A stretch of DNA of 64,000 bases, from NCBI RefSeq assembly GCF_001921745.1, contig NZ_MRYA01000002.1, positions 372,001 to 436,000 on the forward strand. The letters run 5' to 3'. The number at the start of each line of letters is the position of its first letter. Within the stretch, counting starts at the first letter, position 1. Source of the stretch: Psychrobacter sp. Cmf 22.2 (GTDB lineage Bacteria; Pseudomonadota; Gammaproteobacteria; Pseudomonadales; Moraxellaceae). The translations under genes were made by a program, and so were the position numbers. Shown here in pieces: positions 8,318-18,523 of the stretch. The notes beneath the pieces are model-generated. The model ran no database searches and was not told the origin of the DNA. It saw only the letters and a program-made list of their open reading frames with translations.

Positions 8318-9739
8318 ATGTCAGAGCAAAAACTAGACAGCCATCTTCCGGATGATGGCAACGAGTATTTATTTACCGATACCTTTCCAAAAGGTACTGG
8401 AAAAGGGCTGATAGTGGTCGCCGTTGCTGCGATTATTAGTATGATTATATACAACGTATTACCGTTTGATATAAATGCTAATAAAGGCCTCGCCATGCTG
8501 TTTTTTATCGGCGTATTATGGCTAACCGAAGCGGTACATGTAACGATTACTGCTCTTTTAGTGGTGGTGGTAGGCGCATTAATCGGCATACCTGAATTTG
8601 ATGCCAAGATAGGGTTGCAAAGCTTTGCAAGTCCGATTATCTATCTATTCTTTGGTGGTTTTGCTTTAGCGGCAGCTCTACATGTACAACAATTGGACAA
8701 AAAAATTGCCCTTAAGATACTATCAATGTCTGGTGGTAATCTTGGCACAGCGGTCTTTTTAATATTTGCTGTAACCGCATTTTTATCAATGTGGATATCG
8801 AATACAGCGACTGCTGCAATGATGTTGCCATTGGCTCTTGGTATTTTAACGCAGGTCGATCGTGAAAAAGATCGTGGTACCTTTGTGTTTGTATTATTGG
8901 GTATCGCATATTCTGCCAGTTTGGGCGGCCTAGGTACCATCGTTGGTTCGCCGCCTAACGCTATCGCTGCAAAAGCCTTGGACATCGCTTTTGTTGATTG
9001 GATGAAGTTTGGCGTACCGATGATGTTGGTACTACTGCCACTATTGTTAGGTGCTATGTACTTTGTGCTCAAACCTAATCTAAACCGTAAAGTTACGGTT
9101 GCACAAGAAGCACCTATCAAATGGAACAAACCTCGTATATTGACTATTATTGTCTTTATCGTGACAGCACTTAGCTGGATATTTTCCAAAAAAATTGGCG
9201 CTGCACTCGATATTGCTGACACTGATGCTATTATTGCCTTGTCTGCAGCTGCAGCGGTGGTTAGTTTAGGCTTGGTATCTTGGAAACAAGTATCAGATAA
9301 TACTGACTGGGGCGTACTCATGCTCTTTGGTGGCGGTATTGCGTTATCGACAGTATTAAAAGTCTCTGGCGCCTCGTTAGTACTTGGTGAGACAGTCGCT
9401 AACGCGTTATCCACAGCGCCTATTATTTTAGTAATGATTGCGATTTCAGCGTTCATTATTTTCTTAACAGAGTTTGCATCTAACACAGCCTCTGCCGCGC
9501 TATTGGTGCCAGTATTCGCTGCTATCGCTGAGCAGATGGGCTTGCCACATGAAGTGCTGGTGTTGGTCATCGGTATTGGTGCATCGTGTGCCTTTATGCT
9601 ACCAGTAGCGACGCCGCCGAATGCGATCGTCTTCGGTACTGGTCTAATAAAACAATCAGAGATGATCCGTACAGGTGTGATACTAAATATTATTGCCACC
9701 TTTGTAATCGGACTATGGGCATACTTTTTCTTGATTTAA
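8318..9739 (+). CDS. SLC13/DASS family anion:sodium symporter
   Basis: A 473-residue inner-membrane carrier with about a dozen hydrophobic segments, of the divalent anion:sodium symporter family that imports dicarboxylates, sulfate or phosphate-like anions. Both repeat signatures are visible: SNTATAAMMLPLALGIL with GTIVGSPPNAIA in the first half, and ASNTASAALLVPVFAAIA with PVATPPNAIVFGTG in the second. These Ser-Asn-Thr motifs form the anion and sodium sites in the family. The N-terminus is hydrophilic for about 30 residues. An AAGGACA box precedes the ATG. The gene stands alone with its own terminator, so the substrate cannot be read from context. Confidence 0.9.
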   Translation: MSEQKLDSHLPDDGNEYLFTDTFPKGTGKGLIVVAVAAIISMIIYNVLPFDINANKGLAMLFFIGVLWLTEAVHVTITALLVVVVGALIGIPEFDAKIGLQSFASPIIYLFFGGFALAAALHVQQLDKKIALKILSMSGGNLGTAVFLIFAVTAFLSMWISNTATAAMMLPLALGILTQVDREKDRGTFVFVLLGIAYSASLGGLGTIVGSPPNAIAAKALDIAFVDWMKFGVPMMLVLLPLLLGAMYFVLKPNLNRKVTVAQEAPIKWNKPRILTIIVFIVTALSWIFSKKIGAALDIADTDAIIALSAAAAVVSLGLVSWKQVSDNTDWGVLMLFGGGIALSTVLKVSGASLVLGETVANALSTAPIILVMIAISAFIIFLTEFASNTASAALLVPVFAAIAEQMGLPHEVLVLVIGIGASCAFMLPVATPPNAIVFGTGLIKQSEMIRTGVILNIIATFVIGLWAYFFLI

Positions 9740-9755
9740 TGATGTGTGAGATAAC

Positions 9756-9795
9756 AAAAACCGATATCTGAGTCTTCAGATATCGGTTTTTTATA
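9756..9795. terminator. Bidirectional terminator between SLC13 gene and roxA
   Basis: AAAAACCGATATCTGA and its reverse complement form a 16-bp stem around a 4-base loop, with A and T runs on either side; it serves two convergent genes. Confidence 0.88.
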
Positions 9796-9843
9796 TAATG
9801 CTGATTGTGTATCAGCCAGTTGTTTATAGAGACCAATTAAAGG

Positions 9844-11028
9844 CTACTCAGTATAATCAAGCCAAACCCAGCCGTTTTCTAGCCATTCGCTTAACTCGTC
9901 TGGATCGATATCGGCCACATCTTGATAAGTCAAACGCTCGCCATTTGCCAACCGTATTAGTACCGCCGCTGCCGCCTCATCGATGCCATCAAGGCGTTGA
10001 CCATTGGCATATAATGTGATGTTATCGTCATTTTGGGTATAGAGTAGGCGATTAGTATAATCTGCCTGCAGTGTTGCCCCATCAGATAACGCTTGCATTA
10101 GCTCGTCAGTCTCCAATGTCTCCTCTGGTACCAGCGCATCATATTGGCGTTTGCTGACGACCTCAGACACTGCTTGACCAATGATGTCGTCGCCGCGCTC
10201 AGACTGCAGCATTTGTAATAGTTGGCCCTTAATCGCCTCAATGCTATCTGCTTGCAACTCACCCGACGCTTGCAGCCCTTGCGGCAATAGCATCGGAATA
10301 AATAAATCACTGTCATTGGTGGCGATGTCAGCCAAGCTGTCGATGATTTGCATGAGGTTGGGACGACGACAGCCAAATGAAAACGTCAGGCAGTCATCTT
10401 GCGCCACCCCAAAATGCGAGAGCTTTGGCGGTACATAAAGCACATCGCCCGCCTCTAGTATCTCATCAAAGATAATCTCGCCCATATCGTCAAACACCCG
10501 AATCGGCTCATCTGCCACAAACTCAGTGTCTGTATCACAAAACTTGCCGAGCTGCCAGCGTCGCGAGCCAAACCCTTGCGCCAAAAACACATCATAATCA
10601 TCATAGTGCTTGCCAACCGAGCCACCAGCAGGCGCGTATGAGACCATAATATCGTCGCGCTGCCACTGCGGAATAAAGTCAAACGCTTGCCACAGTTGCC
10701 CAAGCTCAGGCGACCACTGCTCCATATTTTGCACGAGTACGGTCCACTGCGCTGGTAGGTTATCAAAATCGCTTTCAGCCAATGGGCTTTTTTTAAGTTG
10801 CCATTGCGGCATATTTTTTTGTTTGGTCGCGGCTTGAGTGAGCAGACGCGCTGAAGCGTCTTCTTCCAAAGCCAGACCAAGCATATCTTCTGGCTCAAAC
10901 ATACCGATCAGCTGCGGTAGACCTTGCTTAATCAAGAGTGGTTTTTTTTGCCAATACTCGTTCAAGAATTGTTCAGATGTCATTGAGTCGGGTAAACAAA
11001 GGGGAATTGAGGTCATTGGTAAATCCAT
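9844..11028 (-). CDS. roxA: JmjC/cupin ribosomal oxygenase, YcfD/RoxA type
   Basis: Resembles E. coli YcfD, a 2-oxoglutarate- and Fe(II)-dependent oxygenase that hydroxylates an arginine of ribosomal protein L16. The N-terminal part has EQFLNEYWQKKPLLIKQGLP and the JmjC core has MVSYAPAGGSVGKHYDDYDVF, holding the HxD iron ligands (HYD), then QGFGSRRWQLG, AGDVLYVPPKLSHFGVA with the distal His, and SFGCRRPN. A C-terminal winged-helix-like part follows, giving about 394 residues, close to the family length. ATG at 11028 is used; ATG at 11016 (preceded by GGAT) is an equally good start. Target and activity are inferred from the family. Confidence 0.85.
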   Translation of the reverse strand: MDLPMTSIPLCLPDSMTSEQFLNEYWQKKPLLIKQGLPQLIGMFEPEDMLGLALEEDASARLLTQAATKQKNMPQWQLKKSPLAESDFDNLPAQWTVLVQNMEQWSPELGQLWQAFDFIPQWQRDDIMVSYAPAGGSVGKHYDDYDVFLAQGFGSRRWQLGKFCDTDTEFVADEPIRVFDDMGEIIFDEILEAGDVLYVPPKLSHFGVAQDDCLTFSFGCRRPNLMQIIDSLADIATNDSDLFIPMLLPQGLQASGELQADSIEAIKGQLLQMLQSERGDDIIGQAVSEVVSKRQYDALVPEETLETDELMQALSDGATLQADYTNRLLYTQNDDNITLYANGQRLDGIDEAAAAVLIRLANGERLTYQDVADIDPDELSEWLENGWVWLDYTE

Positions 11029-11167
11029 ATTCAAAAACAGGTATAAGATTAATAGTGAGGAGTACTTTATAGGACGGTTTTAATAGTTTATGATTATCGC
11101 TTATCTGATAGCGAGCATTACAGCACTAGTGACTGCTTCAGAACATCCCATTAATCGTAGGACATTT

Positions 11168-11359
11168 ATGAAAAAATTACATTTTATCGTCATTATCGCT
11201 AGCGCATTTTTACTTCAGGCTTGTGTACATAAGATAGTAACGGTACCTGCTAAAGTCGCGTATAAAACCACTAAAGGCGTAGTAAAAGGCACGGTTGCGG
11301 TCGGTAAAGCCATCATACCGGGCGACAGTGACGACGATGATAAAAAGGATAAAAAATAA
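11168..11359 (+). CDS. Small lipoprotein (NF038104-like, Moraxellaceae type)
   Basis: A 63-residue lipoprotein. The signal peptide MKKLHFIVIIASAFLLQAC ends in a clear lipobox with Cys19 as the lipidated residue. The mature part carries two similar stretches, KVAYKTTKGVVKG and TVAVGKAI, then an extremely acidic and lysine-rich tail (GDSDDDDKKDKK). I recall similar short lipoproteins in Acinetobacter and Psychrobacter (an NF038104-type family); their function is not known. ATG at 11168 is preferred over an upstream in-frame ATG because GTAGGACATTT precedes it and the signal peptide begins there. It is divergent from roxA, about 140 bases apart. Confidence 0.8.
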   Translation: MKKLHFIVIIASAFLLQACVHKIVTVPAKVAYKTTKGVVKGTVAVGKAIIPGDSDDDDKKDKK

Positions 11360-11423
11360 AACCTTACTTATCATCTATGAGTTTTTAAGACAATCATAGC
11401 ATTCAAAGTAAGGTTGTTTTTTT
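11360..11423 (+). terminator. Terminator of the small lipoprotein gene
   Basis: AACCTTACTT (11360-11369) pairs with AAGTAAGGTT (11406-11415) and is followed by GTTTTTTTT. The loop is long (36 bases), but the T-run is strong. Confidence 0.7.
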
Positions 11424-11460
11424 ATAGACTTAGGCGAATATACAGTCAGTTTGTCCAAAT

Positions 11461-11488
11461 AGAAATGAGGCATTTGCGCCTCATTTCT
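11461..11488. terminator. Stem-loop downstream of purB
   Basis: AGAAATGAGGC and GCCTCATTTCT form an 11-bp stem with a 6-base loop between the ends of two convergent genes. It lacks a good T-run on either strand, so it is a weak terminator or a 3'-end stabiliser for purB. Confidence 0.45.
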
Positions 11489-11523
11489 ATTGCTTTAAGG
11501 TCTTAAATTCACCTTAGCAAACT

Positions 11524-12960
<1,437 letters not shown>

Positions 12961-13050
12961 CTACTAAAAATTGCTATATAAGCACGGGGTAAAAATAGTT
13001 GCGCGTAATATAGCAGAAATGCGAATGTAAAAAACCCGTCTATTCATATA

Positions 13051-13087
13051 ACTTTATATTTAAGGTGTACTTTTATATTTAAGGTGC
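13051..13087. repeat. Imperfect tandem duplication at the 3' end of the DUF11-like gene
   Basis: Two adjacent copies of about 18 bases, ACTTTATATTTAAGGTGT and ACTTTTATATTTAAGGTGC, differ by one inserted T and the last base. The second copy contains the stop codon of the minus-strand gene; the first repeats the same stop and 3' flank. Confidence 0.65.
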
Positions 13088-14455
13088 ATCGACAGTATCT
13101 GATTGCGTTGTCCCATACTGAGTATTAAAGTAAAAACTACGGTGAGTTCTGGCACTTAAGATTAAAGGTACTGTTTTCACTGTTCCGTTTTCTCCGATCG
13201 GCACACTATCGCTCGCATAATCGCTTGCCTGATAACTAGGATTAGCGAGTTTCGACGTTACTTTGGCATTGTTGTCGCCTTTTTTTTGGAGAATGTCGCG
13301 CATGACAAAGTTGTTAATATCGATATTGGCACGGTTGGTTGCAGTGATCTTATAAGCAATGCAATTCCCAGGCTTAATATCTGCACCCGCCCCAGTCTCT
13401 GAGCTAGAAAGGGGGTCTTTGCTATAAGTGAGACTGGTAATATCAGTCACTTTGCAGTCATTAGCAGCCTGTTCTTTTTCTAGCACTAGAGCTACGTTTT
13501 GATCAATAACTCTACCAAAGTTATTATTTTGATACTCATATTTCGCATTCTCTAACGTAATTGTCTTTTTATTAGTCGTCGTACGAATAGGGTAAGTAGT
13601 ACCGCTTCTTTCTTCTAATAGACAAACACTAGCTTGACTACCAAGGTCAGTTATAGGGACTTTAAGTTGGTATGTACCAATATCGCTACCAGAGGATTTT
13701 ACAGATTGTGCGGCATATGTGATGGTTGGATTATCACAGCTATTGACTATTTTGACTGTGCTACCGGCAATACCAGATTCGAAAGCACTGTTAAATAGCC
13801 CATTAAAATAATTGGGTCTATTGCTGTAGGCGCCGCTCGTTATGTTTGCGTTACTAGCATCTGCCTCTGCAGCAGTAATACCACCATTGTCATCAAATAC
13901 AATACCAGAAAAGACATAGTAATAAGGAGTGCTTTCTATACCAAAGCTGATCCATTCATTATATGTCTCTCCAACCACATCGGCCTCGATAGCACTGTTG
14001 CCTTTCATAATGCCTTCATAGGTTAGCGTTACCGACTCTGCATTTCTGACTGCAATCACATAATTGCTTTTTGAGTTTTCGATACCATAGCTTACGTAGC
14101 TACTGTTATTAGGGATAAGAGTATTAGTATTTAGAGGAGAGTATGAGTTTCTATTATTAGGATTGGTGGAGCTGTCTTTTAAAATATTTTCAAAGGTAGG
14201 AGTTGGAGGTAATGTACCTCTTTTTTGCGCGCCAAAGCTCACTTCACCGCTATTATTGGTGCTTGGCGTAAATGAGCTACTGTTACCCGTACCGTTTAGG
14301 GCTGTTAAGCTATAATAGTAAAGGTCGTTATTGCCACCACTGAAGCTATCAACACGTAGCTGCGGCTGACTAGTCGCATTATTAGAGCTAAAGCTATTGC
14401 GTGATATCCTCTTACCCATAAAGTAATCACCCATGGCGCCAAAAAAAATAGCCAA
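13079..14455 (-). pseudogene. Secreted DUF11-like surface protein, C-terminal part after a frameshift
   Basis: This frame carries about 455 residues of a protein whose beginning lies in another frame (14427-14951). The two frames overlap at a run of eight A (14441-14448, T8 on the coding strand). Dropping one base gives a continuous reading DVGYFFGAMGDYFMGK and a single protein of about 623 residues. The C-terminal quarter (KPGNCIAYKITATNRANIDINNF) looks like a DUF11/conserved-repeat domain, an immunoglobulin-like fold of exported surface proteins; the middle is Ser/Asn/Thr-rich and extracellular in character. The only start available in this frame is a poor one near the A-run. It could be a broken gene, a phase-variable gene or a base-calling error in a homopolymer. 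Confidence 0.7.
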
Positions 14456-14951
14456 CGTCAGGGTTTTTTCTAACCGTCGCTTCTACAGGCAGATTGATCT
14501 GAGAGTTTTGAGTAAAGCTTAAGGTTTGACGAGCAATCTCAGAGTTACCACCTGTGGTATAGCTGGTTTGACCAATCTTTATGGTGTGTAAAGAAGTGAT
14601 GTCATCAGGCGTAATAGTTATCGTATAAGTAAACTTATCTCTGTCATTGCCAGCATTGACCTCATTTTTTATTTCAATACCATTGTCGCCAACTCTAACG
14701 CTTGCGCCATTGTAACCGTTAGCTGCCCCTGCGGTGATCTTAAACTTACCCGTGGCATTTTCTGCTGTTCGGTAAGTACCTGATGCAATACTGCCTGGCA
14801 CTGTCTCTGTGTCGCGAATAAATGTGCCAAAATCTGTAGGAATAGCTTGAGCAAATAACGGAGTAGTAACAACGAAAAAAGCAATGATCTGACTTTTGAA
14901 TGTTGAATAAGATTTTACAGTGTTCAAAACAGGTATAAAGCGGCCAGTCAT
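14427..14951 (-). pseudogene. Secreted DUF11-like surface protein, N-terminal part before a frameshift
   Basis: N-terminal piece of the gene described at 13079-14455. ATG at 14951 is the likely start because AGGATA lies just upstream (an earlier ATG at 15011 has no such site) and because the protein then begins with a Sec signal peptide: basic start, hydrophobic IIAFFVVTTPLFAQA and a cleavage site after AQA. The mature part (IPTDFGTFIRDTETVPGSIA...) is a beta-rich stretch of about 130 residues that ends at the TGA at 14427, a few codons after the run of eight A. I cannot name the N-terminal domain. If translated as it stands, it would release a short exported fragment lacking the DUF11-like region. 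Confidence 0.7.
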
Positions 14952-15058
14952 GAAGTATCCTATAAGTGTAACTGATATAACTAATACAATTGAAAATTTG
15001 CAAGCTACCATTTATGAGCTATTATTTTTAGCTATTCATAAGTATTGGTAGAAAATAA

Positions 15059-16285
15059 TTAAAGCCCGCATGGCGCATCAATAGAGGCAATCACCCCGCC
15101 ACCAAGACATACCTCATCGATATAAAATACTGCTGACTGACCTGGCGTCACGGCGCGCTGCGGCTCATCAAATACGGCTCGTACTTCACTGCCATCTAAG
15201 TTTGTGGCAAATACATGACAAGCTTGATCTGGCTGACGATAGCGAGATTTTGCCATGCAGCGTAATCCTTCGGCGCTAAATATATCTGTAGGCGGTAGAC
15301 CATCAATCCAGTCGAGCTTGTAAGCTTGCAGCTCATTACTCATAAGCATCGGATGCGCATGGCCTTGACCGACGATAAGACGGTTTTTGTCCAAGTCTTT
15401 TGCTAATACAAACCAAGGCTCTTCAGGACGGTCTTTGACACCGCCAATACCGATACCGCCACGTTGACCTAACGTGTAGTACATCAATCCATCATGAGTG
15501 CCGATGATGTGTCCGTCGTCAGTCACGATATCGCCTTTTTGCGCAGGCAGGTACTGCTGTAAAAAGTCCTTAAAACGGCGCTCACCAATAAAGCAAATGC
15601 CAGTTGAGTCTTTCTTTTTAGCGGTGACAAGATCATGCTCTTCAGCGATCTGACGTACGACTGGTTTTTCAAGCTCACCCACTGGAAACAAGGTCTTGGC
15701 AATTTTGTCGCCACCAACTGCATGTAAGAAGTAGCTTTGGTCTTTGTTGTTGTCCAGGCCACGCAGTAGCTGTGCAACTAGCGTGCCATCGCTATTTTTG
15801 TAGTTGACACTACGGCGTGTATAGTGGCCTGTCGCAATATAATCAGCCCCAAGGGTCAGAGCATAGTCTAAAAACGCCTTAAACTTGATCTCTTTATTGC
15901 ACAAAATGTCAGGATTAGGCGTGCGCCCCGCTTTATATTCTGCTAAGAAGTGCTCAAACACGCGGTCCCAATATTCCATGGCAAAGTTGGCCGTGTGCAA
16001 CTTAATACCGATTTTGTCGCACACTGCTTGCGCGTCGGCGAGGTCGTCCATGGCAGTGCAGTATTCAGTGCCGTCATCCTCTTCCCAGTTTTTCATGAAA
16101 AGACCCTCTACCTTAAAGCCTGCTTGCTGGAGTAGGACGGCTGATACAGAAGAATCAACGCCACCAGACATACCGACGATCACATGCTTGGCGCTGGGGT
16201 TGTCGATATCAGCAAGCGTCAAAGGGCGCTGGATGCTAAAAGAGTCAGAAGCTGATAGGGTTGATGTATTTGGCATGACAGACAT
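15059..16285 (-). CDS. mnmA: tRNA-specific 2-thiouridylase
   Basis: Puts sulfur on position 2 of the wobble uridine (U34) of Lys, Glu and Gln tRNAs, using ATP and a persulfide delivered by the TusDCB-TusE relay, whose genes lie at 44.2-45.7 kb. The protein has the PP-loop [10 protein letters not shown], the catalytic Cys in [12 protein letters not shown] and the second Cys in [15 protein letters not shown], plus [16 protein letters not shown] at 16285 with TTGAG upstream is chosen; a TTG at 16297 is less likely. An N-terminal extension of about 34 residues before the PP-loop is longer than in E. coli MnmA. The gene is divergent from ispF, with about 260 bases between. Confidence 0.95.
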   Translation of the reverse strand: MSVMPNTSTLSASDSFSIQRPLTLADIDNPSAKHVIVGMSGGVDSSVSAVLLQQAGFKVEGLFMKNWEEDDGTEYCTAMDDLADAQAVCDKIGIKLHTANFAMEYWDRVFEHFLAEYKAGRTPNPDILCNKEIKFKAFLDYALTLGADYIATGHYTRRSVNYKNSDGTLVAQLLRGLDNNKDQSYFLHAVGGDKIAKTLFPVGELEKPVVRQIAEEHDLVTAKKKDSTGICFIGERRFKDFLQQYLPAQKGDIVTDDGHIIGTHDGLMYYTLGQRGGIGIGGVKDRPEEPWFVLAKDLDKNRLIVGQGHAHPMLMSNELQAYKLDWIDGLPPTDIFSAEGLRCMAKSRYRQPDQACHVFATNLDGSEVRAVFDEPQRAVTPGQSAVFYIDEVCLGGGVIASIDAPCGL

Positions 16286-16546
16286 AGAACGGCTCAACTT
16301 TTTATACCTTGTCCAAAGTTTGAAATACTACTGAATTAAGACAACTACTAAAGTTAATAAGCTTAGTAAGTTGACAGAATATCTCATCTTTTGAATTTGG
16401 TTTATTTTTAGAGTAGGTATGATGATAAAATAAAGGCTATATTATACCAGCTAATTGAAACTGGTGGCGACCTATGGCATCTTACTGCTTGGAAAATTCA
16501 GATAGTAGTTTTAAATTATTTTAATCACGCTTATTTTGGGATAACA

Positions 16547-17050
16547 ATGATAAAAATTGGTCAAGGTATTGATGTCCATGCGTTTCACAATAATGGTCAA
16601 CAGCAGCAATATGTCATACTAGCGGGCGTGCCTATCGAGCACAGCCATAGTCTACTTGCGCACTCAGATGGTGATGTGGTACTACATGCGCTTGCGGACG
16701 CGCTATTAGGTGCATTAGCGCTTGGCGACATCGGTCAGCACTTTCCTGATACTGACGCGGCCCATGCGGGTTTAGATTCTCGGGTATTGCTACGCTACGT
16801 CTATAGCAAAGTTCAAGAGGCAGGTTATATGTTAGGCAATGCCGATATTACGGTGATGTGTGAGCGCCCAAAACTTGCCCCACATAGTTTGGCCATGCGC
16901 GAAAATATCGCCAGTGATTTGCAAACTGCCATCAACAATGTCAGCATTAAAGCCACAACCACAGAAAAACTCGGTTTTACAGGTCGGCAAGAGGGTATTA
17001 TGGCTAGTGCCGTGGTATTATTGGTCCCTAATGTTGTCGAATCTAGGTAG
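16547..17050 (+). CDS. ispF: 2-C-methyl-D-erythritol 2,4-cyclodiphosphate synthase
   Basis: Fifth enzyme of the non-mevalonate isoprenoid pathway; it cyclises CDP-methylerythritol 2-phosphate with loss of CMP. The 167-residue protein has the zinc ligands in GIDVHAF and [18 protein letters not shown], the substrate loop IGQHFPDTD, the CDP-binding segment CERPKLAPH and the C-terminal [17 protein letters not shown]. Length is usual for a stand-alone IspF; no IspD is fused or adjacent. It may be co-transcribed with grxD, about 150 bases downstream on the same strand, although the gap is long enough for a separate promoter. Confidence 0.96.
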   Translation: MIKIGQGIDVHAFHNNGQQQQYVILAGVPIEHSHSLLAHSDGDVVLHALADALLGALALGDIGQHFPDTDAAHAGLDSRVLLRYVYSKVQEAGYMLGNADITVMCERPKLAPHSLAMRENIASDLQTAINNVSIKATTTEKLGFTGRQEGIMASAVVLLVPNVVESR

Positions 17051-17197
17051 CGTTATTCTAACAAATTGGCCGCACCAAATGATATTCTGCTTGTAATACT
17101 GTGATGGTCGCCCCATGTATCTACCATATGTTTACCTAATTATTAATTAGCACAGCTTTTTCAATTTCAATGAACTGCTTTATCAATAGGAGCTTTT

Positions 17198-17548
17198 ATG
17201 AGTGAGCAAACCCCAAATACCGCTGCAAATGATGTTGAACAACTGATTCGTGATCAGATCAAAGAAAATAAAGTTCTTCTATATATGAAAGGTACACCGC
17301 AATTTCCGCAGTGCGGATTTTCTGCGCGCTCTATCGAAGTATTGACCCAAATCGGTCGTCCGTTTGCGTTTGTTAATATTTTAGAAAATCCAGAAATCCG
17401 TGCGACCTTACCGAAAGTTGGTAACTGGCCAACGTTTCCACAGCTATGGATTGATGGTGAATTAATGGGCGGGTCAGATATTATTCTTGAGATGTATCAA
17501 TCAGGTGAGCTAAAGCCGTTGGTTGAAGCAAATAGCCCTGCTGCTTAA
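17198..17548 (+). CDS. grxD: Monothiol glutaredoxin (Grx4 type)
   Basis: A 116-residue monothiol glutaredoxin that carries a [2Fe-2S] cluster with glutathione and passes it to target proteins. The active-site motif is CGFS (Cys39) in the setting MKGTPQFPQCGFSARS, followed by FAFVNILENPEIRATLPKVGNWPTFPQLWI and GGSDIILEMYQSGEL, the glutathione-binding parts. The reading starts at an ATG after TAGGAGC. A short N-terminal extension ends in an acidic and Glu/Gln-rich helix. Function in Fe-S handling is well known for the family. A terminator follows. Confidence 0.95.
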   Translation: MSEQTPNTAANDVEQLIRDQIKENKVLLYMKGTPQFPQCGFSARSIEVLTQIGRPFAFVNILENPEIRATLPKVGNWPTFPQLWIDGELMGGSDIILEMYQSGELKPLVEANSPAA

Positions 17549-17612
17549 CGACTTATCGCTTTTTTGGACTACTTTATTGTCTTAATAAGTGATTTGTATT
17601 TTTTGGCATCGC

Positions 17613-17648
17613 AAACCTGAGTGGCTGATATGGTTGCTCGGGTTTTTT
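17613..17648 (+). terminator. Terminator of grxD
   Basis: AAACCTGAG (17613-17621) pairs with CTCGGGTTT (17637-17645), with one T-G wobble, and is followed by more T. Confidence 0.75.
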
Positions 17649-17733
17649 GTTGTCTGTGCACTTTGTTGTTTTTATCGGTTTTAGCCCCATATAGGGGTTA
17701 AGATAAATACAATTTAGATAATAAGAGATACTT

Positions 17734-18276
17734 ATGAATGACCAATTAAAAAACGATGCATCAACTAAGCAACAAGAAGCGACTGAACAGGCTGCCATCG
17801 AGAAGCGCCGTGAACATCTAAAAGCTGAGTCACTACGACTTATTGAGATGGCAGGCAAGGAGCCGAACTCTGCGCTTAAGTGTATCCATCAGCTTAGTGT
17901 GGCAGGCGGCGCTACAGAAGCGACTTATGTTGCTATTGAGCAGCGCGTTGTAGCCGATCAAGACACTGCTGGCGCTTATCATTTGGCATTATTGGCGCAA
18001 AATACGCCAGACTTACCCATTGACGCGCGTCAGCTTATTGAGCTGGTTGTAAACAAAGGTGACAATGAGCAGCGTTTGGCATTACTCAAAAACTTGCCTC
18101 TACCACCCGTTGATATGATAAAAGAGCAGGTTTTGGCCAGTAACGATGGGGATGCTATTGGTCAGATGAATGCTTATCTACAGATTAATCCAGAAGGCTA
18201 TGGTAGCCATCATATGTTGGGTAGTAGCCAAAAAGATCGCATTGTACCGCTTAGTCCTGGTAACAGCATAGAATAA
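17734..18276 (+). CDS. Unknown cytoplasmic protein, 180 residues
   Basis: I do not recognise this protein. It has no signal peptide and no membrane segment. The first 50 residues are rich in Gln, Glu, Lys and Ala and are predicted-helix in character (DASTKQQEATEQAAIEKRREHLKAE), followed by Ala/Leu-rich helical stretches (NSALKCIHQLSV, TEATYVAIEQRVV, RLALLKNLPLPP), so an alpha-helical repeat-like fold is possible. The C-terminus (YGSHHMLGSSQKDRIVPLSPGNSIE) is polar and probably loose. Codon use looks like that of its neighbours. It lies between the grxD terminator and mnmG, about 250 bases from mnmG, on the same strand; a role linked to either is not supported. Confidence 0.75.
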   Translation: MNDQLKNDASTKQQEATEQAAIEKRREHLKAESLRLIEMAGKEPNSALKCIHQLSVAGGATEATYVAIEQRVVADQDTAGAYHLALLAQNTPDLPIDARQLIELVVNKGDNEQRLALLKNLPLPPVDMIKEQVLASNDGDAIGQMNAYLQINPEGYGSHHMLGSSQKDRIVPLSPGNSIE

Positions 18277-18523
18277 CGCCTTATATAGTTGATTCGATGT
18301 AAAATCAATATGTTCTAACATGCTTTAATTTAAATAGTTTTTATTTGAGCATTTTTTAAATATCAAAAAATTGTTATAATAATTGGTTATCTAATTTCTA
18401 ACCAACGGCTTGTTTTGGTCGTGGTTTCTTTTAATTCGACCGACGTTTATTTGCTCATGGCTTGCTTGTTATAACTAAGATGTGGTGAGCCAAAAGCGAC
18501 GTTGTGAGTCAAGTGAGGCATAC

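Noticed and set aside
8641..9699. Long minus-strand open frame (352 codons) inside the SLC13 symporter gene
   Set aside because: It lies fully antisense to a well-supported transporter, has no ribosome binding site and reads as the low-complexity complement of hydrophobic codons.
10455..10898. Second minus-strand frame of 147 codons within roxA
   Set aside because: It is a shifted reading of the oxygenase gene, rich in Trp/Arg/Cys, with no family match.
15885..16334. Plus-strand frame of 149 codons over mnmA
   Set aside because: It is antisense to a clear MnmA with conserved motifs; no start signal and unlikely composition.
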